Position numbers and translations under genes: made by a program. From NCBI GenBank assembly GCA_944384865.1, contig CALWVC010000023.1, positions 1 to 12,388 of the forward strand: 12,388 nt of DNA, read 5' to 3'. The stretch comes from an uncultured Clostridia bacterium (GTDB lineage: Bacteria; Bacillota; Clostridia; Oscillospirales; Acutalibacteraceae). Below, piece by piece: positions 1 through 6,350 of this stretch. Each line of letters opens with the position of its first letter. The first letter of the stretch is position 1. The notes beneath the pieces are model-generated. The model did no database searches and was not told the origin of the DNA. It saw only the letters and a list, made by a program, of their open reading frames with translations.

Positions 1-2366
1 TATTCCCGAACCGCGCGTGCGGCGGCGAAAAGGCCCGCCGATGCGATATTGACCAGCGCCATTTTACGCCCTTTTTCGGGCTGGCGGTACAGCGCCGCAG
101 CTTTGTCCTGCGCGTCGCAGTAGGATGCAAAATCCTTTAACACCATATAGGGATCAGCGCCGGTGACCGAACCGGCCACGCTGGGCGCATATACCGGCGA
201 AGAAGCGTCTTGCATCAGGCCGACGATCTGCTGCAGCCGGGGATCAGCCTGTAAAATCTGCGACGGGTGATAGCTCTGCTTGGCGGCGGCCATCTGCTGG
301 GCGTTCATGCCGAAAATAATGATGTTGTCGTCGCCCACCGCCCGGTGGATCTCCACATTGGCGCCGTCTTCGGTGCCCAGGGTGATCGCACCGTTGATCA
401 TCAGCTTCATGTTGCCGGTGCCCGAGGCTTCGGTGCCCGCCAGAGAAATCTGCTCGGAGATATCTGCCGCCGGCATCAGCAGCTCGGCCAGCGTCACCCG
501 GTAATCCTCTAAAAATACGACTTTCAGCCGGCCTTTAATATCCGGATCCTTATCGATCATCACCGCGATGTTGCTGATAAATTTGATAATGTCTTTGGCC
601 AGGAAATAGCCCGGCGCAGCTTTGGCGGCAAACAGATAGGTCTTTGGCAGAAAATCGCCGCCCGGATTGGCCTTAATCGCCAGATAATCCGCTAAAATAT
701 GCATCGCGTTCATATGCTGGCGCTTATATTCGTGCAGCCGCTTGGCCTGTACGTCAAACACCGTTTCGGGGTCGATGCAAACGCCCTGGGTGCGTTTGAC
801 AAAATCGGACAGCCGCTTTTTGTTTTCCAGCTTGATGGCGGCCAACCGGTCCAGCACGCTCTGATCGTTGCAATAACCCCTGAAATCCTCCAGCCGGGCG
901 GCGTCGGTCTTATAGCCCGGCCCGATGGTCTCGTCCAGCAGTTTGGTCAGCCCCGGATTCGACTGACACAGCCAGCGCCGATGGGCAATGCCGTTGGTAA
1001 CGTTTTTGAATTTTTCAGGATATAACATATAATAATCGCGGAACACCGTGTTTTTGAGAATCTCGCTGTGCAGCTCTGACACGCCGTTGACGCAGTGCCC
1101 GCCGATGACAGACAGGTTGGCCATCCGGACAATCCCGCCGGAAATCACCGCCGTGCGTTCGACAAAATCCACGTTCTGGGTTTTCTCCCAGACCTCCCGG
1201 CGCAGCCGGTTGTCAATCTCCTTGACAATTTGATAGATCCGCGGCAGCCGCGCTTTAAACAGATCCACCGGCCAGCACTCCAGCGCCTCACTCATTACAG
1301 TATGATTGGTATACGCCACAGAGCGGGTGACAATATGCCAGGCCTCCTCCCATGAAAAGCCGCATTCGTCCAGCAGAATCCGCATCAGCTCGGGAATCAC
1401 CAGCGCCGGGTGGGTGTCGTTGATATGCAGGGCGAATTTTTCGGGCAGCGTGCGCATATCCCCATCCTGCCGCAGGTGGCGCTGTACAATATCTGCAATC
1501 GAAGCGCTGACCAGAAAATACTGCTGTTTTAAGCGCAGCGATTTGCCCTCGATGTGGTTGTCAGACGGATACAGCACCTTGCTGATGACTTCCGCCATGG
1601 CGTTTTGCTCCATCGCCCGCAGATAGTCGCCGTCGTTGAACAGCTTCATATTAAAGCCCGGCGCTTTGGCGCTCCACAGCCGCAGCACCGCCACGCCCTT
1701 GCCGTCGTAGCCCGATACCATTAAATCGTGGGGAACCGCCAGCACCGGCGTGTAATTTTTATGTTCCACATGATGAAAGTTGTTATCCCAGCTTTCTTCG
1801 ATAACGCCGTCAAACCGGACCTCTACAGCTTCTTCCGGGTGGTCTACCAGCCAGGCCTCGCCGCCGGGCAGCCAGAAATCGGGCATTTCGGTCTGCCAGC
1901 CGTCTACCAGCTTCTGACGGAAAATGCCGTATTCATATAAAATCGAATAGCCATAGGCGGGAATGCCGGTAGAGGCCATTCCGTCTAAAAAGCAGGCGGC
2001 CAGCCGGCCCAGCCCGCCGTTACCCAGCCCGGCGTCCGGTTCCAGCTCATACAGATTTTCGAGTTTTGAGCCAAATTTTTTCAATACAGACGCAAAGGCC
2101 GTGTCCAGCTTTAAATTAAATAAGGTGTTTTTTAAAGACCGGCCCATCAGAAATTCCATACATAAATAACAGACCTGCTTTTTCTGTTGTTTGCCGGTTT
2201 CCTGTGCAAAGGCGGCGTAATCCTCTTCCAGAATATCGCGCAATACCAGAACAGTCGCGGTATACAGCTGTGCGTCAGTGGCGTCCTTCGGGCGAACCTT
2301 AAACCGACCGGTCAGCTTTTCGGTCAGTTTTTCGGTGATCTGTGCGGCCGTGAATCTTTTTCCCAT
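1..2366 (-). CDS. glgP: Glycogen/maltodextrin phosphorylase (3'-truncated by window edge)
   Basis: This PLP-dependent GT35 enzyme releases glucose-1-phosphate from the non-reducing ends of glycogen or maltodextrins in the cytosol. The minus strand is open for 788 codons from ATG 2366 to the window edge. Family landmarks appear in order: GNGGLGRLAACFLDG near residue 110, NDTHPALVIPELMR near 310, NHTVMSEALE near 350, VTNGIAHRRW near 459, RLHEYKRQ near 544, KAAPGYFLAKDI near 579, and EASGTGNMK, whose Lys654 (405-407) is the expected PLP Schiff-base lysine. Homologues are about 800-815 residues, so roughly the last 20 are outside the window. The start is not certain. The Shine-Dalgarno (AAGGAGG, 2394-2400) is 27 nt from this ATG, with a hairpin between them; an in-frame GTG at 2376-2378 would add four residues. 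The gene has its own promoter and is divergent from the 3D-protein gene. Identity is secure; polymer preference cannot be read from sequence. Confidence 0.96.
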   Translation of the reverse strand, partial: MGKRFTAAQITEKLTEKLTGRFKVRPKDATDAQLYTATVLVLRDILEEDYAAFAQETGKQQKKQVCYLCMEFLMGRSLKNTLFNLKLDTAFASVLKKFGSKLENLYELEPDAGLGNGGLGRLAACFLDGMASTGIPAYGYSILYEYGIFRQKLVDGWQTEMPDFWLPGGEAWLVDHPEEAVEVRFDGVIEESWDNNFHHVEHKNYTPVLAVPHDLMVSGYDGKGVAVLRLWSAKAPGFNMKLFNDGDYLRAMEQNAMAEVISKVLYPSDNHIEGKSLRLKQQYFLVSASIADIVQRHLRQDGDMRTLPEKFALHINDTHPALVIPELMRILLDECGFSWEEAWHIVTRSVAYTNHTVMSEALECWPVDLFKARLPRIYQIVKEIDNRLRREVWEKTQNVDFVERTAVISGGIVRMANLSVIGGHCVNGVSELHSEILKNTVFRDYYMLYPEKFKNVTNGIAHRRWLCQSNPGLTKLLDETIGPGYKTDAARLEDFRGYCNDQSVLDRLAAIKLENKKRLSDFVKRTQGVCIDPETVFDVQAKRLHEYKRQHMNAMHILADYLAIKANPGGDFLPKTYLFAAKAAPGYFLAKDIIKFISNIAVMIDKDPDIKGRLKVVFLEDYRVTLAELLMPAADISEQISLAGTEASGTGNMKLMINGAITLGTEDGANVEIHRAVGDDNIIIFGMNAQQMAAAKQSYHPSQILQADPRLQQIVGLMQDASSPVYAPSVAGSVTGADPYMVLKDFASYCDAQDKAAALYRQPEKGRKMALVNIASAGLFAAARAVRE

Positions 2367-2400
2367 CGCATCCGGCACAAAATCGTGCCAGCACCTCCTT
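2367..2400 (-). promoter_or_regulatory. glgP ribosome binding site with a hairpin between SD and start
   Basis: On the minus strand AAGGAGG (2394-2400) lies 27 nt upstream of the ATG at 2366, too far for normal initiation. The spacer contains CTGGCAC (2385-2391), a 6-nt loop (2379-2384) and GTGCCGG (2372-2378). These form a 7-bp stem with one G-U pair. If the stem folds, only 2 nt on the SD side and 5 nt on the ATG side remain unpaired, an effective spacing of about 7 nt. The alternative start GTG (2376-2378) lies inside the stem. Confidence 0.6.
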
Positions 2401-2429
2401 ATTATATATAGGTATATAGGTTGCATAGA

Positions 2430-2451
2430 AACCGGAAACAGGCCTCCGGTT
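2430..2451 (-). other. Inverted repeat in the glgP leader
   Basis: AACCGGA (minus strand, 2445-2451) pairs perfectly with TCCGGTT (2430-2436) around an 8-nt loop, giving a 7-bp hairpin in the roughly 125-nt glgP leader. No T-run follows, so it is not an intrinsic terminator. It may stabilise the mRNA or be incidental. Confidence 0.4.
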
Positions 2452-2496
2452 ATCGGCTTTGCTTCCACACCGGTTTGCGCCGCTGCAGATATTATT

Positions 2497-2525
2497 ATTT
2501 TATACGATTTAGGCGTTAAATGCAA
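2497..2525 (-). promoter_or_regulatory. Probable sigma-A promoter of glgP
   Basis: Minus strand -35 TTGCAT (2520-2525), 17-bp spacer, -10 TAAAAT (2497-2502). An overlapping TATAAA at 15-bp spacing is a second -10 option. Transcription would begin near 2490, leaving a leader of about 125 nt. The -35 is imperfect, and A/T tracts lie directly upstream. Confidence 0.6.
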
Positions 2526-2545
2526 CTGTCGGATATAGGAAACAG

Positions 2546-2587
2546 TTTTTTTTGCTGTTAAAAATGCGTTAAAAACAGCGTTTTTTT
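2546..2587. repeat. Phased A/T tracts upstream of the glgP promoter
   Basis: Homopolymer tracts T8 (2546-2553), A5 (2560-2564), A5 (2571-2575) and T7 (2581-2587) have centres 11-12.5 bp apart, near the helical repeat. They sit just upstream of the glgP -35. Such an arrangement can bend DNA or act as an UP element. The same stretch also forms weak plus-strand stems (GCTGTT/AACAGC) before the T-runs, but no plus-strand gene precedes them. Confidence 0.4.
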
Positions 2588-2617
2588 GGTATTCAACAGC
2601 CCCAAACGGCGCTTTTA

Positions 2618-2644
2618 TTTACATAAAACATGGTTTTATGTAAA
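2618..2644. promoter_or_regulatory. 27-bp palindrome, candidate operator
   Basis: TTTACATAAAAC (2618-2629) and GTTTTATGTAAA (2633-2644) are perfect 12-bp inverted arms around a 3-bp centre, ATG. There is no T-run on either side, so a protein-binding site is more likely than a terminator. It lies about 93 bp upstream of the glgP -35 and about 250 bp upstream of the 3D-gene -35. The binding protein is unknown. Confidence 0.5.
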
Positions 2645-2729
2645 CTAAACGGCCGGTTTTGAGGAGTCGACATAGAGCCATTTTTTAAAACAACAGATCA
2701 AAAACCGCGTCATAATGGGCTTTTTCGGA

Positions 2730-2752
2730 TTTGTGTGTGTTATTCACACAAA
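2730..2752. other. Inverted repeat TTTGTGTG/CACACAAA
   Basis: Perfect 8-bp arms (2730-2737 and 2745-2752) flank a 7-bp centre. The site lies between the palindrome at 2618 and the WalR-like boxes. It could be an operator; no terminator tract follows and no function can be assigned. Confidence 0.35.
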
Positions 2753-2815
2753 AACGGCGAAATGCACAAACAAATCTCCGGAAAGGTGGGGGTTAGGCGG
2801 AAATTTCTCGGAAAT

Positions 2816-2850
2816 ATTACAATTTGTAACCTCTGTAATGGATTTGTAAA
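2816..2850 (+). promoter_or_regulatory. WalR (YycF)-like TGTAAH box cluster
   Basis: TGTAAT (2834-2839), five bases, then TGTAAA (2845-2850) matches the published WalR consensus TGTWAH-N5-TGTWAH exactly. A further TGTAAC (2825-2830) and an inverted copy, ATTACA (2816-2821), adjoin it. The cluster ends 45 bp upstream of the -35 of the 3D-protein gene. WalR regulons contain peptidoglycan hydrolases, including 3D-domain proteins such as B. subtilis YocH, so the context fits. The spacing of the copies (9 and 11 bp) is not fully regular, and AT-rich DNA can produce such matches by chance. Confidence 0.5.
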
Positions 2851-2894
2851 CATCGTTTTTGTGAATTATGCCAAAAAACAGGATGGCAGCAAAC

Positions 2895-2923
2895 TTGACA
2901 TGGTGAAAAACAGCGAATATAAT
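2895..2923 (+). promoter_or_regulatory. Consensus sigma-A promoter of the 3D-protein gene
   Basis: TTGACA (2895-2900), a 17-bp spacer and TATAAT (2918-2923) are a perfect match to the housekeeping consensus. The predicted start of transcription is near 2930, giving an untranslated leader of about 118 nt before ATG 3049. Confidence 0.85.
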
Positions 2924-2929
2924 GGCTAC

Positions 2930-3048
2930 GGTTGCATAACAATAGTGGAGAAGCGGTGTTACGTCGCATCTTTCGCCGTTGCAACAATTTTCAAAATGAT
3001 TACAAAGGGTTGCAAAGCAGCCCGCAGATAACAATGAAAGGTGATTTG
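2930..3048 (+). ncRNA. Structured 5' leader with competing stems (candidate cis-regulatory RNA)
   Basis: GTTGCA (2931-2936) can pair with TGCAAC (2980-2985), enclosing a second stem CGGTG/CGCCG (2954-2958 with 2974-2978). The same TTGCAAC (2979-2985) can instead pair over 7 bp with GTTGCAA (3009-3015). That segment is also the 5' side of a tight hairpin GGGTTGC-AAA-GCAGCCC (3007-3023), 13 nt before the ribosome binding site. The stems exclude one another. I do not recognise a known riboswitch class, and the conserved ydaO (c-di-AMP) core is absent. Confidence 0.35.
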
Positions 3049-4254
3049 ATGAAACTGAGTCAAGAGCATGCCACGCGGAAACCCGCGTTTGCGCATCTCA
3101 AAAACAAGTGCGCATCACATAGCCTGTCTAAACGTGTAAAACTGCTGATCTGCCTGACGATGGCAGCGGTGGTGCTGGCAGGAGCCGGTGTGACGGCTGC
3201 GGCCGCCAGCCTGCGCAATTATATGGTGACCGACGGCATGGTTACCAGAGAGCTGATCTCTTTTATCGCGCTGGATGAATCCGCGCTGCTCGAAAAAACA
3301 AATATGACTTTAAACCAACATGACCTGACCGAGCTGCGCAATACCGACGCCAACAACTACCTGCTGACAGTGACCCGGCGTCATGAGATTACGGTGACGG
3401 CCGACGGTATCACCGGCAACTATGTGGTAAACAGCGGCAATGTTGCTGAAGCGCTGTATGAGCTGGGTATTATGCTGGATAACGACGACGTCTGCAGCCT
3501 GTCGTTGAGCGAACAGATCGCCGACGGCGACGTGATCACTGTCGACCGGGTGGAATATGCTACCGTGCAACAGGATCAGGTGGTGGATTATTCTGAATAT
3601 ATGGCGTTGGTCAAAAACAGCGATACGCTGGACGACGACGCGCTGAAGCAGGGGCAGACCGGCGTGGTCACCCATGTGTATCAGAATAAGCTGGTCAACG
3701 GCGAAGTGGCAGAGAGCGAGCTGATCAGTCAGTCGGTGGGAAATGTGACCGATCAAACCACCACGACCCAGGCGGCTACGACCCAGGCGGCTACGACGCA
3801 GAAAAAGCCGCAGACAACCACCAGCGTGTCTGTGCCCGATACAGATTCCGACGCGGCGGTGGCCTACGCCTCCAACGGCAAGGCGGTTTCCTGCATTTCG
3901 ACGCTGACCCCGTCCTCCACCATCTGGCTGGACGATAACGGCGTACCGCTGCACTATACCGCAAAATATACCGGTTCGGCCACTGCATATTACGATGCCT
4001 ATAACACCGGCCTGACCGCCTCGGGCAGAAAGCCACAGAAAGGCTATATCGCGGTTAATCCCAAGATGTTCCCCTATGGCACCCGGCTGTATATCCGCAC
4101 GCCCAGCGGCTCGTATATTTACGGCTATGCGGTTGCGGCGGACACCGGTGGATTTGTGTACAACAGCAATACCATCGCCGACCTGTATTTTGATACCTAT
4201 GAAGAGTGCGTGCAGTTTGGCCGGCGCAACATTGAAATCTATGTTTTAGATTAG
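3049..4254 (+). CDS. Secreted DUF348-G5-3D domain protein (YabE-like, probable cell-wall hydrolase)
   Basis: This 401-residue protein acts outside the membrane and probably cuts peptidoglycan glycan strands, the role proposed for 3D (MltA-like double-psi beta-barrel) proteins related to B. subtilis YabE and YocH. A basic N-terminus and a hydrophobic segment at about 32-54 form an uncleaved anchor or long signal peptide. Two DUF348 repeats follow (about 58-105 and 112-169), then a G5 domain (168-232), a Thr/Gln-rich linker (235-262) and the 3D domain (306-401). The 3D aspartates are visible in AADTGG (Asp365) and IADLYFDTYEE (Asp378, Asp382), with the usual GRR near the end. ATG 3049 is chosen because AAAGGTGA (3037-3044) precedes it at proper spacing; in-frame starts at 2932 and 3034 lie upstream of or next to that site. 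It has its own consensus promoter, WalR-like boxes and a terminator. The YabE type has three DUF348 copies in Bacillus; I see two here, the first degenerate. Confidence 0.9.
   Translation: MKLSQEHATRKPAFAHLKNKCASHSLSKRVKLLICLTMAAVVLAGAGVTAAAASLRNYMVTDGMVTRELISFIALDESALLEKTNMTLNQHDLTELRNTDANNYLLTVTRRHEITVTADGITGNYVVNSGNVAEALYELGIMLDNDDVCSLSLSEQIADGDVITVDRVEYATVQQDQVVDYSEYMALVKNSDTLDDDALKQGQTGVVTHVYQNKLVNGEVAESELISQSVGNVTDQTTTTQAATTQAATTQKKPQTTTSVSVPDTDSDAAVAYASNGKAVSCISTLTPSSTIWLDDNGVPLHYTAKYTGSATAYYDAYNTGLTASGRKPQKGYIAVNPKMFPYGTRLYIRTPSGSYIYGYAVAADTGGFVYNSNTIADLYFDTYEECVQFGRRNIEIYVLD
3763..3801 (+). repeat. 15-bp tandem repeat in the Thr/Gln linker
   Basis: ACGACCCAGGCGGCT occurs twice in a row (3763-3777, 3778-3792), followed by a partial third copy (3793-3801). 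The repeat encodes TTQAA units of the linker between the G5 and 3D domains. The near identity at DNA level suggests recent slippage and a length-variable spacer. Confidence 0.7.
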
Positions 4255-4274
4255 CAGAAATTTGCTCTGTATAA

Positions 4275-4328
4275 AACAGCGCCCCGCAGGATGAACTGCG
4301 GGGCGCTGTTGCCTGTGTACCGTTTTTT
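4275..4328. terminator. Strong bidirectional intrinsic terminator
   Basis: A perfect 15-bp GC-rich stem (4275-4289 with 4296-4310) carries a 6-nt loop, GATGAA. On the minus strand it is followed directly by TTTTAT, so it ends the cupin operon well. On the plus strand the T-run (4323-4328) comes 12 nt after the stem, less ideal for the 3D gene, but no other plus-strand terminator is visible. Confidence 0.85.
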
Positions 4329-4420
4329 ATAAGAGCCGTTCCGGCGCGTTTTTCACCGGGGGCGGTTGCCGGTCGCTGTTACCGGGCTGGCCTACGCCCC
4401 GGCTGTTCGCCGTCCTTCTT

Positions 4421-4825
4421 TTATTGCAACGCGTTGTAATCGTCGTCCGCCACCGGCTCCAGCCACTGGTTGGACGCGCCCTCGGCCGGAATCTCCACTG
4501 CCAGATGGGCAAACCAGCTGTCCTTGGCGGCGCCGTGCCAGTGCTTGACCTCCGGCGGGATCTCAACCACGTCGCCGGGACGCAGCCGACGCGCGGGCTG
4601 CCCCCAGGCCTGATACCAGCCCTGCCCGCCGGTGACCAGCAGAATCTGGCCGCCTTTGTGGTGGATATGCCAGTTGTTCCGGCAGCCCGGCTCAAAGGTG
4701 ACGTTGCCGATGGAAACGCCGGCGGTTGTCAGCATGTTCAGATAGCTTTGCCCGATAAAGTAATCGGCAAACGCCGTGTTCTTTTCCCCGATGGGAAACA
4801 GGCTTTTAAATGTTTGACGGTTCAT
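4421..4825 (-). CDS. Cupin-domain protein
   Basis: A small single-domain beta-barrel protein of 134 residues. Cupin motif 1 is CRNNWHIHHKGGQILLV (about residues 48-64), with the histidine pair and a Gln where the classic motif has Glu. Motif 2 is PGDVVEIPPEVKHWHGA (about 83-99). These side chains would bind one divalent metal. The family is common in Clostridia beside aldo/keto reductases, flavodoxins and carboxymuconolactone decarboxylase-like proteins; its substrate is not established and I do not assign one. AAAGGAAGG precedes ATG 4825. The gene starts 29 nt after the aldo/keto reductase stop and is the last gene of the operon, ahead of the terminator at 4275-4310. Confidence 0.88.
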   Translation of the reverse strand: MNRQTFKSLFPIGEKNTAFADYFIGQSYLNMLTTAGVSIGNVTFEPGCRNNWHIHHKGGQILLVTGGQGWYQAWGQPARRLRPGDVVEIPPEVKHWHGAAKDSWFAHLAVEIPAEGASNQWLEPVADDDYNALQ

Positions 4826-4854
4826 AAAAATCCTTCCTTTCGCAGCAGGCGCGA

Positions 4855-5697
4855 CTATTTGCCAAGCCCGGTCAGAAACTCTACCGTCGCCGGGTCATAA
4901 TGGGAGAAAAACGCGCTTTGCGCCTCATCCAGTTCGGCAATCGCCTGCAGATCCGCTTGATCCAGTGAAAAATCAAATACGTCGATATTCTGCTGCATCC
5001 GCTCTTTGCGAACCGATTTCGGAATCGCGATCACGCCGCGCTGCAACAGATAGCGCAGCGCGACCTGCGCCACGGATTTGCCGTGTTTTCTGGCGATCTC
5101 AGCCAGAACCGGGTTGTCAAAAAAACCTTTCCTGCCCTCGGCAAACGGCCCCCAGGATTCATGCTGCACCCGGTATTTGTCCATAATCTCGCGGGCGGCC
5201 TTCTGCTGCTGGAACACATGCGTCTCCACCTGGTTGACCGCCGGCGTGACCGAACAGAATGTACACAAATCAATCAGCCGGTCCGGATAAAAGTTGGACA
5301 CGCCGATGGCCCGGAGCTTGCCGGCGCGGTAGGCTTCTTCCATGGCGCGCCAGCTTCCGTAATAATCGCCGAAGGGCTGATGGATCAGCAGCAGATCGAT
5401 ATAATCGGTGCGCAGCTTTTGCAGCGACTGATCGATAGACGCCTTGGCTTTTTCATACCCGGCGTTGGAGATCCAGACCTTGGTGGTGATAAACAGCTCC
5501 CCGCGGGGAACGCCGCATTTGACGATGGCGTTGCCCACGCCCTCTTCGTTGTGATAGGCCTGCGCCGTATCGATCAGACGATAGCCCGCGTCGATGGCGT
5601 CGGTTACACAGCGCTCGCATTCCGCAGGATCCACCTGATAAACGCCGTAACCCAGCATCGGCATCTTGACGCCGTTATTCAATGTAACATATTCCAT
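4855..5697 (-). CDS. Aldo/keto reductase (AKR5-like)
   Basis: A cytosolic NAD(P)H-dependent carbonyl reductase of 280 residues, the usual length. The catalytic tetrad is complete: Asp43 and Tyr48 in LIDTAQAYHNEE, Lys73 in TTKVW, His106 in LLLIHQP. IGVSNF, VNQVETH and the cofactor-binding IPKSVRKERMQQN near residues 225-237 also fit. The overall pattern resembles 2,5-diketo-D-gluconate reductase/YvgN-type enzymes, which act on small aldehydes such as methylglyoxal as well as sugars, so the true substrate is open. GGAGG lies 9-10 nt before ATG 5697. It is the middle gene of the operon, 61 nt after the flavodoxin stop. Nothing is missing or broken. Confidence 0.93.
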   Translation of the reverse strand: MEYVTLNNGVKMPMLGYGVYQVDPAECERCVTDAIDAGYRLIDTAQAYHNEEGVGNAIVKCGVPRGELFITTKVWISNAGYEKAKASIDQSLQKLRTDYIDLLLIHQPFGDYYGSWRAMEEAYRAGKLRAIGVSNFYPDRLIDLCTFCSVTPAVNQVETHVFQQQKAAREIMDKYRVQHESWGPFAEGRKGFFDNPVLAEIARKHGKSVAQVALRYLLQRGVIAIPKSVRKERMQQNIDVFDFSLDQADLQAIAELDEAQSAFFSHYDPATVEFLTGLGK

Positions 5698-5758
5698 GAT
5701 TGACCGCCTCCGTTATTTATGAAAATATTTCAAATCCGCCGGCTATCTGAAGCGTTGT

Positions 5759-6265
5759 TCAACGCGACACCCATTCGCGGATCGTCTGCTGCGCTTTTTG
5801 CACCTGTGCGCCGTGGATCGCCAGTCCGTCGTCGACCACCGCGCCCCTGCACAGCCGGCGGATATCCGCCACACTGTGGCCCAGTCCGCTGCCCTCGTGG
5901 GTGCAGAACGGCCGGATGCGCTTGCCTGAAAAATCCTGTTTTTCAAGAAAGGTAAACACCGCCATCGGCATCGTGCCCCAATAGTTCGGATACCCCAGAT
6001 AGATGGTGTCATACTGTTCCAGATGCGCCGGGTAGGCGATCAGCTCCGGCCGTGCGTCCCGGCGCTGGTCCTGCCGCGCCTGTTCGATACATTCCGAATA
6101 ATCCTCCGAATAGGCGACGGCCGGTTGCAGCCTGAACAGGTCTGCGCCGGTCTGCGCCGCGATCATCCGGGCGGCAACCTCCGTATTTCCCACCGGCAGA
6201 TTACAAATGCGCCCGTTGACGTAGTTGTTGCCCGATCGTGAAAAATAAACGATCAGCTCCGACAT
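5759..6265 (-). CDS. Flavodoxin-family protein
   Basis: A 168-residue FMN-binding electron carrier or small flavin reductase of the Flavodoxin_4 type. The N-terminal YFSRSGNN is the FMN-phosphate loop. LGYPNYWGTMPMAVFTFLE (about 90-108) and FCTHEGSGLGHS (about 120-131) are the flavin-contacting stretches of this family. The reading frame stays open far upstream, but ATG 6265 has AAAGGAG eight bases before it and begins the conserved strand, so longer versions are rejected. It is the first gene of the flavodoxin-AKR-cupin operon and is divergent from a LysR regulator. That arrangement suggests a shared redox or carbonyl-stress role, inferred from context only. Its redox partner cannot be told from the sequence. 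Confidence 0.92.
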   Translation of the reverse strand: MSELIVYFSRSGNNYVNGRICNLPVGNTEVAARMIAAQTGADLFRLQPAVAYSEDYSECIEQARQDQRRDARPELIAYPAHLEQYDTIYLGYPNYWGTMPMAVFTFLEKQDFSGKRIRPFCTHEGSGLGHSVADIRRLCRGAVVDDGLAIHGAQVQKAQQTIREWVSR

Positions 6266-6302
6266 GTAAACCGCTCCTTTCTGCAATGGTCTTCCTGTTT
6301 GT

Positions 6303-6331
6303 ATTATAACGTCCGGGCGCTTGACAGGGAA
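6303..6331 (-). promoter_or_regulatory. Promoter of the flavodoxin operon (weak -35)
   Basis: The minus strand has a perfect -10, TATAAT (6303-6308). At 17 bp the -35 position reads TTCCCT (6326-6331), a poor match. A good -10 with a poor -35 is typical of promoters needing an activator, here presumably the LysR product. It overlaps the -35 of the divergent LysR promoter. Confidence 0.6.
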
Positions 6332-6349
6332 TCGCCGGTATGTTATCAT
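6321..6349 (+). promoter_or_regulatory. Sigma-A promoter of the LysR gene
   Basis: TTGACA (6321-6326), 17-bp spacer, TATCAT (6344-6349). The predicted start of transcription is near 6356, inside the dyad at 6351-6371. It overlaps the divergent flavodoxin promoter. Confidence 0.75.
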
Positions 6350-6350
6350 G

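Larger units (their letters stand above)
2367..3048. other. Divergent control region between glgP and the 3D-protein gene
   Basis: This 682-bp stretch has no ORF I can support: the open frames in it lack ribosome binding sites and overlap clear promoter elements. It holds the glgP leader and promoter (to 2525), A/T tracts (2546-2587), a 27-bp palindrome (2618-2644), a TTTGTGTG/CACACAAA dyad (2730-2752), WalR-like boxes (2816-2850), a consensus promoter (2895-2923) and a structured leader (about 2930-3048). Between 2653 and 2729, and between 2753 and 2815, I see nothing specific. Confidence 0.8.

Noticed and set aside
2554..2587. Plus-strand intrinsic terminator (GCTGTT/AACAGC then T7).
   Set aside because: The stem is 6-7 bp with a 14-nt loop, and no plus-strand gene ends upstream; phased A/T tracts explain the bases as well.
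2735..3034. Open frames on both strands of about 97 codons in the glgP/3D intergenic region.
   Set aside because: They start at poor codons without ribosome binding sites, overlap the WalR-like boxes and consensus promoter, and encode no recognisable domain.
2932..3048. N-terminal extension of the 3D protein from an upstream in-frame ATG.
   Set aside because: The extension spans the ribosome binding site at 3037-3044 and leader hairpins, and it would put 39 extra residues before the signal segment.
2930..3048. c-di-AMP (ydaO/yuaA) riboswitch, which often precedes cell-wall hydrolase genes.
   Set aside because: The leader lacks the conserved ydaO core segments and, at about 118 nt, is rather short for it.
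3310..3954. 214-codon minus-strand frame opposite the 3D gene.
   Set aside because: It is a shadow of the coding frame: His/Gly/Arg-rich composition, no domain, no ribosome binding site.
5083..5703. 206-codon plus-strand frame opposite the aldo/keto reductase.
   Set aside because: The opposite strand encodes a complete enzyme with its full catalytic tetrad; this frame has no domain features.
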